NCBI GenBank assembly: GCA_023701285.1
Contig: JAMPXH010000001.1
Span: forward strand, 25,516 to 89,515
Reading direction: 5' to 3'
Length of the DNA: 64,000 nucleotides
DNA from: Candidatus Didemnitutus sp.
Lineage (GTDB): Bacteria > Verrucomicrobiota > Verrucomicrobiia > Opitutales > Opitutaceae
Shown here in pieces: positions 36,801 through 42,898 of this stretch (position 1 is the first letter of the stretch; the number at the start of each line of letters is the position of its first letter). The notes beneath the pieces are model-generated. The model saw only the letters and a list, made by a program, of their open reading frames with translations. It was not told the origin of the DNA and searched no databases. Both the position numbers and the translations under genes were made by a program.

Positions 36801-37098
36801 CGAGTGTGTCCGGCACCGTCAGCGCCACCAGCGTTTGCCCGCTGGAGAACGTCACCGGCACGGCTTCGCCCACCGTCGCACCGCCCGCCGCCTCGATCCA
36901 CGCCGCCGTGCCGCTCCCGTTGAATGTGAAGAGCTGCGCCGCCCCCGCATCGCGCGCCGTGACGATGAATTGCGTCTGCGTTCCCACCCGCGCCCACTCC
37001 GAATCCCGCGTGAAGGCGAAGTCCGCCGGCACCTGCGCGAGCAGCACGGCGGGCAGGAAAACGAGCAACGCAGCGACGAAGAAGTGACGGAAGATCAT
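33829..37098 (-). CDS. secreted beta-propeller and Ig-like domain protein
   Basis: The 1089-residue protein has a signal peptide (about residues 1-21). Two propeller-like regions with YVTN-type blades follow: about 140-450 (VALDPLTGVLTPSAALG; QSLAVSDDGAFAYVGLG) and 560-870 (VLELDARTGRVLRALETG; LAISDGGEFLYVGLG). Between them lies a DUF11/CARDB-like beta-sandwich (FTLTVTNHGPNPAPAVRLDF). A putative Ig (He_PIG type) follows: LPEGLNFNPETGYISGTPMV. The last 130 residues are the common module with DPDADGLANLIEYGLGTDP and FFRLQV. The gene is alone; the substrate is unknown. Confidence 0.8.
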   Translation of the reverse strand: MIFRHFFVAALLVFLPAVLLAQVPADFAFTRDSEWARVGTQTQFIVTARDAGAAQLFTFNGSGTAAWIEAAGGATVGEAVPVTFSSGQTLVALTVPDTLATLRLRVMVDGVSSVSAAVQPFRVAAVAAAALAADATRGRLLFTAGPNAAGNLANALVALDPLTGVLTPSAALGNAPQSLAVSDDGAFAYVGLGFSNQVVQYDLNAQAVVRTLTLGALGAPFDSYAYYPVDLAVVPGAPDTVLVGQRTQASSFATVGSYRNGVLVAQQSNPPLLELAAAQRPGVVYGYNTSNDGHDFAALTVTAGALAVQPAADTPFRGFQTKLAASGDLVIASTGVVADGLALRGRGRLALPTDVTAWAVGADAAARRFYAAQSPGGLWVFDAVTLRPLAQLALPAGLGEIAELQRWGADGVALRLFGGDVVVFRHPALAPTAPATDVAVVFAPGTGDELTPGVPQEFTLTVTNHGPNPAPAVRLDFWNDYAMAIAPGVTPGVTFETLAGAVVARLGDLAAGETRALTFALTAAAYGPAVLRAAVFSGAVDPVPENDGAARAVSAVFADEPEAVNALLLHATDVVAHPVLPRVYVSTGNQGAADFAQRVLELDARTGRVLRALETGGNPRRLAISDGGEFLYVGLGDETKVLRVDLESFTVALEIPMPVSAYGTFPAADIVVLPGQPESIAVAMSYRGVYVFDGATARIASLGLFTGDRLERGPDADTLLALDTVGTQQLMRLAVFPSGLSAGPTYSAFNASAGDFVSSGNLALSASGVVFDAKAGVTLGTIAELSSGAGGVPVLETARGRAYGVVNTALRSYELGGFSRVGEVALPESTHLPLKLIRWGDDSFVLLQSSDVVTPGAPLNGRLVFVRASALVPAAPQITSARTAQAQVGQSFIYVIEASGAPDAFAAAPLPEGLNFNPETGYISGTPMVAGTFQLALGAANAIGTGTATLVLTITPDFAAWRAAAFLPGELDQETISGAEADPDADGLANLIEYGLGTDPRAADAAALAPQVELGAEAWTFTFTKPVGRADVSYTVQASSDLVEWASEAVTLTHVGTEGDREIWQATLPRGAATAVFFRLQVSVNIVAG

Positions 37099-37290
37099 GC
37101 GGACGGAGGAGACTTTGGCGTGGAAACGAAAAGCGGGCCGGCACCCGAAGGCATCACAACCCGCTCACTCACCGCCCACCCTAAAAATCCCCCACCGCCC
37201 GACGCAAGACCGGTGTCATACCGCCATTAGATGCCTCACTCGAACCAGCTTTTAATAAAGAGCAGCCCCTGAAAGCTAAAAAGGCTTTGT

Positions 37291-38082
37291 TCAGATCGCT
37301 TCGTGAATCCAAAGCAGTGTGAGAATGAACCGGCTATCGCGTGCCCGCATAGAGTCCTCGGTGATATACTCCTTCCCATTGGGTCGGAAGCCGCGGATCC
37401 ACATGCCCGCCGGCACGTCCTGCGCGCGTGATTGCGTTTCAGGGCCTTGCAGGAGTTCATTCGCACAACTGTAGCGATGGATTTCCGTTTCGTCGCGCGG
37501 CCAGAAGTCTAGCGCCTGATCGCCCATCACGAACCATTTTCGCTCCCCATTTTCAGAAGCGACCAGAAGCACTGGTTCGCTGCTATAGTGCACAAACTGA
37601 ATCGCCGCGGACGACAACGTGGTTTGATAGCGATCAGCTAACCGTTTCACAGCGTCCCACCCTGGCTCGCAAAGACGAGCCTCCGGTTGGAAAAATTGCT
37701 TAGGCATGAGCAACTCTGCGGCGAAGTAATTCGCTTCGAGCTCCTCTGGTTGCTGGCGATGATTGAAATTGCGCGTCTGTGTGACGTCGACTTCGTCCAT
37801 CTGACGGATGTTCGGGTGCAAGAGAACATGGCCCAACTCGTGGGCGATGATCATTCGCCGCTGTCCCGTGCGCGTTATGGCCTCGTTGACCGTGATGATC
37901 GCCAAACCGTCCGAACGGACCATCCGCCCGTGGCAACCAGCAAGAGGTGCGTAGCGAACCGGTGCGTTTTTGTAGGGAGCGATTTTCTCGATGATGATCT
38001 CGGCCGGATCGCGAATTTGTAGCTCCGTGATGAGGTCACGTGCCCGACACACCGCTCCCGCGTAGCTCGGAACCTTGGTCAC
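37291..38082 (-). CDS. ImmA/IrrE family metallo-endopeptidase
   Basis: The 263-residue protein has the zincin motif HELGH (residues 81-85) preceded by RRMIIA, and a third ligand region EELEANYFAAELLMP (about 113-127), which is the ImmA/IrrE pattern. Such proteases cleave repressors or anti-sigma-like proteins after phage or stress signals. The start is GTG 38082, which overlaps the stop of the upstream gene as GTGA. It is the last gene of a three-gene minus-strand cassette with overlapping ends and lies in the low-GC island. The C-terminal 100 residues are unlike other ImmA proteins. Confidence 0.85.
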   Translation of the reverse strand: MTKVPSYAGAVCRARDLITELQIRDPAEIIIEKIAPYKNAPVRYAPLAGCHGRMVRSDGLAIITVNEAITRTGQRRMIIAHELGHVLLHPNIRQMDEVDVTQTRNFNHRQQPEELEANYFAAELLMPKQFFQPEARLCEPGWDAVKRLADRYQTTLSSAAIQFVHYSSEPVLLVASENGERKWFVMGDQALDFWPRDETEIHRYSCANELLQGPETQSRAQDVPAGMWIRGFRPNGKEYITEDSMRARDSRFILTLLWIHEAI

Positions 38083-38534
38083 AGTGTAGGGGGCTGCTCC
38101 GGTGGAGTCTCATGCTGGAGTTCCAGGAGAATATCCACTTCGTCGAGAAACGCCGCTTTGCTTTCGACCGTGACGCTTGTGAGATTGCTGAAGGCGGTCT
38201 GGACCCGGAGTTGCCCTTGCGCGCCGTAGCGTCCGCTGCGCACCGCGTTAAAGGCGGTGTTAATTTCGTCCGCGGTGCGCCCCAGCCACGAACGCCGGGT
38301 TCGGCCGGCGGCATTGGCTCGCGCTTGCAAGGCGTCCCCCTGCTGCATCCAACTCAACCGCGACTCGCGGGAAAGAGCGGCCGCGCGCGCCTTGAGCCGC
38401 GTCACGAGCGCTTCGGGATCGTAACCCTTCTCACAGAGGCTAGCTTTGACCTCGGCCGCAGTCAGGCCATCGGTCCGGCTCAAGCCTTCGACAATCCGCC
38501 CGAGGGGCGGATGCTCGAATTCAGCGGGATTCAT
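38079..38534 (-). CDS. unknown protein between sigma-like factor and ImmA protease
   Basis: The 151-residue protein has no recognisable family. It looks helical in its first half (LTAAEVKASLCEKGYDPEAL, ARAAALSRESRLSWM) and soluble throughout. Its ATG overlaps the stop of the sigma-like gene (ATGA at 38531-38534) and its stop overlaps the protease start, so all three are probably made together. By position it could be the inhibitor or the substrate of the ImmA-type protease, which is inference only. Confidence 0.6.
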   Translation of the reverse strand: MNPAEFEHPPLGRIVEGLSRTDGLTAAEVKASLCEKGYDPEALVTRLKARAAALSRESRLSWMQQGDALQARANAAGRTRRSWLGRTADEINTAFNAVRSGRYGAQGQLRVQTAFSNLTSVTVESKAAFLDEVDILLELQHETPPEQPPTL

Positions 38535-39184
38535 GAGACCTCCTGTAATGGTTTGATATCGGCATACTGGGGATTCTGGCGAAGAATTTTTTCGGCTTTG
38601 CCTTCAAGTTTGCGCTTCAATTCGGAGATCCGGGTGGGCGCGAGTCCCGTTTGCTCGGCGATTTTCGCCGGCGTGTAGTGCCCTTCTTCATAGGCCAGCA
38701 GCAGGAGTCCGAGTTCCTCGTCGTCCGCGACACTGTTGGCGAGGAGCGTGCAAAACTCGCGCTGCTGCCGCTTCCGTTCGTCCGCTTCCGCCGCGTTCGC
38801 CGGCAGGGTCGGGTCCGGTGCGTTCTCGATCAGGTCCACTTGCTGATGATCAACGTCCTCCCGCACCACATGATTGGCGATCGGCGAACGACAGGCCTGC
38901 TTGTAATGGTTTCGGACTAAACTCCAAATGACGGCACGGAGGTTTTGTTCCAGCGACTGGTCGGCGTGGTAGGCACGCCGACCCTGCGCCAGTGCCTCCA
39001 GCGCTTCCTCCACGATTTCATCCGCGGTGCAGTTGTTGATCGTGACGGCCGTCGCGCGTGAACCCGCCATCGCCAATCCGCGCCACCGGCAACCAACGAT
39101 CTCGTAGTGCGCGTAGCGCAGGAGCTGCGGACCGAGGTGTTCCCAATCGGCGATCTCAATAGCGGCGACGGCAGCGGTCTGCAT
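38531..39184 (-). CDS. sigma-70-like (ECF-type) RNA polymerase sigma factor
   Basis: The 217-residue protein has a region-2-like N-terminal half (DWEHLGPQLLRYAHYEIVGC then ADEIVEEALEALAQGRRAY and LEQNLRAVIWSLVRNHYK) and a helix-turn-helix near the C-terminus (YEEGHYTPAKIAEQTGLAPT, RISELKRKLEG) like sigma region 4. The start MQTAAVAAIEIA at 39184 fits; an extension upstream to 39220 is possible. It is divergent from the ubiquitin-like operon across about 100 bases that contain a perfect 12-bp palindrome. It may control that operon. Confidence 0.65.
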   Translation of the reverse strand: MQTAAVAAIEIADWEHLGPQLLRYAHYEIVGCRWRGLAMAGSRATAVTINNCTADEIVEEALEALAQGRRAYHADQSLEQNLRAVIWSLVRNHYKQACRSPIANHVVREDVDHQQVDLIENAPDPTLPANAAEADERKRQQREFCTLLANSVADDEELGLLLLAYEEGHYTPAKIAEQTGLAPTRISELKRKLEGKAEKILRQNPQYADIKPLQEVS

Positions 39185-39257
39185 GGAACTCAGACATAGC
39201 GGAACGGAGCAGACGGCCAACTAAACAAAATTCCGGGCGCGAAATATTTTTCCCCAG

Positions 39258-39269
39258 AAACGGCCGTTT
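39258..39269. promoter_or_regulatory. 12-bp perfect palindrome in the divergent promoter region
   Basis: AAACGGCCGTTT lies between the sigma-like gene and the ubiquitin-like operon, just before the ribosome site GGAGG at 39272-39276. It is a candidate operator for one or both units. Confidence 0.4.
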
Positions 39270-39281
39270 TCGGAGGAAGTA

Positions 39282-39335
39282 ATGTGGCGAGTCGTGGCAA
39301 TTCCGCCGCTCCCGCCCACCAACCAACCGTCATGA
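39282..39335 (+). CDS. candidate 17-residue upstream ORF coupled to the ubiquitin-like gene
   Basis: A strong ribosome site GGAGG (39272-39276) is five bases before an ATG at 39282. That ATG opens MWRVVAIPPLPPTNQPS, whose stop TGA (39333-39335) overlaps the ATG of the ubiquitin-like gene at 39332. The other reading of the same site is that the ubiquitin-like protein starts at the GTG at 39284, in a different frame, seven bases after GGAGG. Confidence 0.4.
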   Translation: MWRVVAIPPLPPTNQPS

Positions 39336-39613
39336 GTAACGCAGACAACGCTCCCGGGCAGAACCGGGACCACGACCGCAAAGAGGTCACGATCGTCGTC
39401 AACGGCCGATCGAAAACGATCACCCAAAAGGATCTGACCTTCGACGAGGTCGTCACGCTCGCGTTCGGTCCGCCGAACTACGAAACGAGCGTTTACACCG
39501 TCACCTACCAGAAAGGCGACGAGCACAAGCCGAAGGGCAGCCTCGTGCAGGGCCAGTCGGTCAAAATCAAAGATGGGATGATCTTCGATGTCCTCCGCAC
39601 TGATAAATCTTAG
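39332..39613 (+). CDS. ubiquitin-like (multi-ubiquitin domain) protein
   Basis: The 93-residue protein (MSNADNAPGQ from ATG 39332; up to 109 residues if started at GTG 39284) is a single beta-grasp unit of the multi-ubiquitin type: KEVTIVVNGRSKTI, then LTFDEVVTLAFG, TVTYQKGDEHKPKGSLVQGQ and MIFDVLRTDKS. Some relatives contain several such units in tandem. It ends in LRTDKS and not in Gly-Gly, so any conjugation would need a different chemistry or trimming. It overlaps the next gene by 26 bases. The neighbours are an E1-like enzyme and a DUF6527 protein. Confidence 0.8.
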   Translation: MSNADNAPGQNRDHDRKEVTIVVNGRSKTITQKDLTFDEVVTLAFGPPNYETSVYTVTYQKGDEHKPKGSLVQGQSVKIKDGMIFDVLRTDKS

Positions 39614-40763
39614 TCCCGACCTCCTCCGTCTGCGGAACGAGGGGTTTGAGGTGGCCGTGCAAGCCGGCCACCTCGTCATCGGCAATGTGCCGTATGTCAA
39701 CGCGCGCCGCGAAGTCGTGCGCGGGATGCTCGTGTCCGAACTGACTCTGGCGGGCAACCAGACGGCACGGCCGTCCACCCACGTGGCGCTGTTCGCCGGT
39801 TCTCAACCGTGCAACATTGACGGCTCCTTCATTGGCGGCCTGCAGATCGGCGAAGCCGTCCAGGATCTTGGCCACGGGTTGATCGTGCACCGCACGTTTT
39901 CCAACAAGCCACCCGAAGGTTACGGCGACTACTACGCGAAGATGAGTCGGTATATCACGATCTTATCGGCGCCGGCTCGCGCCCTTGACCCGACGGCCCG
40001 GGCCCAGACCTTCAAGCCCATCGCCGAGATAGATGAGGAGTCGCCCTTCGTTTATCTCGACACCAATACCAGTCGGGCACACTTGGGCGCGGTGACCGCC
40101 AAATTGCGCGGCCTGCGCGTTGCAATCGTTGGGGTCGGCGGCACCGGTTCCTATGTCCTCGATCTCGTGGCCAAAACGCCGGTGCGGGAAATTCATCTGT
40201 TCGACGGCGACGTGTTCTTGCAGCACAATGCATTTCGTGCGCCCGGCGCGGCCCCGCTCGAAAAACTGGCGCCGACGGTGCCGAAGGTGGATTACTTTCG
40301 CGAGATTTACGCGAAGATGCACAAGGGCATCGTCTCGCATGCCGAATTCCTGGTCGCGGCCAACGCCGCGAGTCTGACCGGCTTCGACTACGTGTTCCTC
40401 TGCATGGACGCGAGCGAGGCCAAACGGGAACTGATCGATTTCCTGTTGCGGAAAGGTATTCCGTGCATCGATGCCGGCCTCGGCGTTCAGGAAGTTGACG
40501 GCAAGCTGCTCGGGCTGGTGCGTGTCACTACGCTGACCGCCGACAAACACGACCATCGCGCGCTCCGGATTTCCTGCATCGCCACCGCGGAGGACGACTA
40601 TTCGAGCAATATCCAGATCGCGGACCTCAATATGCTCAATGCGGCGTTCGCCGTCCTCAAGTGGAAGAAGCTCGCCGGTTTCTACGTCGATTACGAGCGG
40701 GAGCACAACAGCCTCTACACCCTCAGCGGGAACCTTCTCCTCAGTGAAGACATTCCAGCCTAA
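39588..40763 (+). CDS. ThiF/E1-like adenylyltransferase with N-terminal DUF6791-like region
   Basis: The 391-residue protein has an N-terminal region (1-150) of the DUF6791 type and a C-terminal ThiF/E1 adenylation domain (about 165-391). Visible adenylation residues are GVGGTG at 182-187, the FDGDVFLQHNAFR block with Asp206, Asp208, Asn214 and Arg217, and Asp274 in FLCMDASE. The conserved SNIQIADLNMLNAAFAVLKW follows. Cys293 and Cys330 are candidates for a thioester site. The likely reaction is AMP activation of the ubiquitin-like protein. No separate E2 gene is present, so the N-terminal region could supply that role. GGGATGA precedes the ATG at 39588. Confidence 0.82.
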   Translation: MSSALINLSPDLLRLRNEGFEVAVQAGHLVIGNVPYVNARREVVRGMLVSELTLAGNQTARPSTHVALFAGSQPCNIDGSFIGGLQIGEAVQDLGHGLIVHRTFSNKPPEGYGDYYAKMSRYITILSAPARALDPTARAQTFKPIAEIDEESPFVYLDTNTSRAHLGAVTAKLRGLRVAIVGVGGTGSYVLDLVAKTPVREIHLFDGDVFLQHNAFRAPGAAPLEKLAPTVPKVDYFREIYAKMHKGIVSHAEFLVAANAASLTGFDYVFLCMDASEAKRELIDFLLRKGIPCIDAGLGVQEVDGKLLGLVRVTTLTADKHDHRALRISCIATAEDDYSSNIQIADLNMLNAAFAVLKWKKLAGFYVDYEREHNSLYTLSGNLLLSEDIPA

Positions 40764-41136
40764 GTTCGTCGAATTCATGCCGGAGGCCTTGGAGGAGGGG
40801 CTCCTCTATATCTCACCGCGTTTCGCCCTGGTTTCTCACCGTTGCCCTTGTGGGTGCGGCGAAGAGGTCGTGCTGAAACTCTCCCGCACCGATTGGCAGA
40901 TGGTTTTCGATGGCGAGGCGGTGTCAATCTACCCGTCAGTCGGCAATTGGGGACTGCCTTGCCGCTCACATTACTGGATCGTCGAAAATTGCGTGCGGTG
41001 GGCGCCCCGCTGGTCTGAAGCGAGAATCAAGATTCACAGAGCAAATAACAGTCCAGGCTCATCCGAACCGCCACCAGCGATACGATCACTTCGAGTTTGG
41101 TCGTTCTTTCACCGCAAGCGGTTTGGTTTAGAATAA
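40744..41136 (+). CDS. DUF6527 family protein (putative Ubl peptidase)
   Basis: The 130-residue protein has a clear DUF6527 layout: FVEFMPEALEEGLLYISPRF, a CPCGC metal-type cluster at residues 34-38, DGEAVSIYPSVGNW and LPCRSHYWI with Cys73, Ser75 and His76. I recall that proteins of this family in ubiquitin-like operons have been proposed to be peptidases acting on the ubiquitin-like partner; that should be verified. The start is GTG 40744, because the conserved region begins seven residues later; the gene overlaps the E1-like stop by 20 bases. The last 35 residues are not conserved in my memory. Confidence 0.78.
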   Translation: MKTFQPKFVEFMPEALEEGLLYISPRFALVSHRCPCGCGEEVVLKLSRTDWQMVFDGEAVSIYPSVGNWGLPCRSHYWIVENCVRWAPRWSEARIKIHRANNSPGSSEPPPAIRSLRVWSFFHRKRFGLE

Positions 41137-41292
41137 TCCCTGCGCTAGCCGCCTAACCGGCACATTTTCCACGTATCATCCACCTTCAATCCATCCGCCG
41201 GCTTCTCCACCTGCTTCAGTGGCCTATTACCAACATACCTCCAGCACGCGACTCAATGCCTGTATTTGGGCAGCGGTCCTCAGGGAGCCCCC

Positions 41293-42603
41293 TCACTCCC
41301 GCGGCGTGAGCGTGCCGAGGCCGCGCATCGTGGCGTCGGTGACGGCGCGGAAGGTCCACTGGCCCGGCCAGTCGCGGCGCATGATCGCGTCGAGCCGGTC
41401 CGAGCCGCCGGAGACGGCGACGTTGCGCAGGAGTTTCGTGCCGGACGCCGCGAGCAGGGGCAGGCGCGCGGCGCTGGCGGCGACGAGCGATTCCACGACG
41501 GCCGACAGCATCTGCTCGCGCGTGCTGGCGAGCGTCAGCCCGGTGAACGCGCCCTGGCGCTGCTCGATGCTCGTGCGCTCGCCGGCCATGTAGGGCTCGA
41601 AGCGCACCGTGCCCGACGCCTGCGGGCCGCGCCGGGCGAGCCGGCGGAATTCCGCGCGGAACTCCTCGATCGGCATCCCGGGGCACATCTGGTCGCGCAC
41701 CCAGTAGATCGCGGAGGCGACGGCGGCGAGCGTGCTGACTTGCAGCCATTTTCCCTGCACGCCGAGCGCGCGCGTGAGGAGCTTCTCGTGCGGCTTCGGG
41801 CGGTCGGTGCAAAGCGCGAGCACGTCGGTGGAGCCGCAGACGTTGAACAGCTGGCCGACCTTCGCGCCGGCGAGCAGCATGCCGGCGCTGCCATCCATCA
41901 GGCCGACGAGCATGGGCGTGCCGGCGCGCAACCCGAAGGCGCGCGCGGCCTCGGGCGTGATGCGGCCGCCGATGCGGTCCGCGTCGTGCACCTCGGGCAA
42001 CAACGCGCGGTCGACGCCAAGGTTGGCGCAGAGCTCGTCGCTCCAGCCGTCGAGCGTGAGCGTGCGGTAGAGGCCGGTGAAGGAGGCGTTGGACGGATCG
42101 GTGACGCGGGCGCCGGTGAGGCGGCGGTGCAGGAAGGTGTTGAGGTGGCCGACGAGGTCGGCGCGGCGCAGGCGTTGCGGCTGGTGTTGCTTGAACCAAG
42201 CCCACGTCGTCGAGCTGATGCCGCCGGGGAACGGCCGGCAGCCGCAGGTGTTGAGGTGCGCCTCGCGCCCGAAGCGCGTCTCGAGCTCCAGCGCCTGTGC
42301 GACGCTGCGGCGATCCTGGTGCGTGACGAGCGGCGTGAGCGCGCGGCCGGTGCGATCGAGCGCGATCCAGGCCGGACACATGACGGCGAGGTGGATGGCG
42401 TCGACCTCCTTCGCCGCGCCGCCGAGGCCCGCGATGGCGGTGCGCAGCGCGCGGAGCAATTCGTCGGGCTCGACCTCCACGCGCGGGCCGTCGCACCGGG
42501 ACTTGAAGAAGGCGCGCGGCGCCTCCGCAACGACCTTGGTGCCGCGCAAGATGCCGGCGATGACGGACGAGGAGCCGATGTCGAGTCCCAGCGTTGTAGC
42601 CAT
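41293..42603 (-). CDS. FGGY-family carbohydrate kinase
   Basis: The 436-residue protein begins TTLGLDIGSSSVIAGILRG, the first phosphate-binding loop of FGGY kinases, and later has LVGLMDGSAGMLL and AVSGGSDRLDAI, the second ATP site region. The family phosphorylates sugars such as xylulose, ribulose, gluconate or glycerol. The substrate is not determined. The ATG at 42603 was chosen from the domain start. It follows the PL6 lyase gene cluster on the same strand, so a link to polysaccharide monomer use is plausible, although 295 bases separate them. I could not tie it to a named subfamily. Confidence 0.75.
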   Translation of the reverse strand: MATTLGLDIGSSSVIAGILRGTKVVAEAPRAFFKSRCDGPRVEVEPDELLRALRTAIAGLGGAAKEVDAIHLAVMCPAWIALDRTGRALTPLVTHQDRRSVAQALELETRFGREAHLNTCGCRPFPGGISSTTWAWFKQHQPQRLRRADLVGHLNTFLHRRLTGARVTDPSNASFTGLYRTLTLDGWSDELCANLGVDRALLPEVHDADRIGGRITPEAARAFGLRAGTPMLVGLMDGSAGMLLAGAKVGQLFNVCGSTDVLALCTDRPKPHEKLLTRALGVQGKWLQVSTLAAVASAIYWVRDQMCPGMPIEEFRAEFRRLARRGPQASGTVRFEPYMAGERTSIEQRQGAFTGLTLASTREQMLSAVVESLVAASAARLPLLAASGTKLLRNVAVSGGSDRLDAIMRRDWPGQWTFRAVTDATMRGLGTLTPRE

Positions 42604-42803
42604 GCGACCAACCAACAGCACGCGACCCCGCATCACAATCTGGTTTTGTGTCTCGACCGCAGCAAGGGCGCGCCTGATGCATCGGGCCTCGGCACATGCG
42701 CCACCCTTCGCCGCAATGCCCGTCCGTTGTCGCACTCCCCAAACGCCGCCGCGTCTCTGCGGCGCCGAACTCCATCGCCCGCCCCGCGCCGGCGCGGCGA
42801 TTT

Positions 42804-42886
42804 TTCCCGTGGGGCCGGGCCTTCGCCGGACCGCAATGGACGGCGGATGACATGCGGGCCGCGTCCCGACCCAGCCCCACAGGAGA
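42804..42886 (-). repeat. imperfect palindromic repeat, copy 2
   Basis: Read on the minus strand it begins CCTGTGGGGCTGG, contains CGCCGTCCATTGCGGTCCGG and ends CGGCCCCACGGGAAAA. It aligns along its length with the element at 32427-32507. It sits 13 bases after the stop of the PL6 gene at 42899 and could act as its transcription end. Confidence 0.6.
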
Positions 42887-42898
42887 AGAGGTTTTTCG

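Noticed and set aside
37099-37290. Attachment site or tRNA at the left edge of the low-GC island
   Set aside because: No tRNA-like cloverleaf and no matching direct repeat at the right edge near 41150 could be seen.
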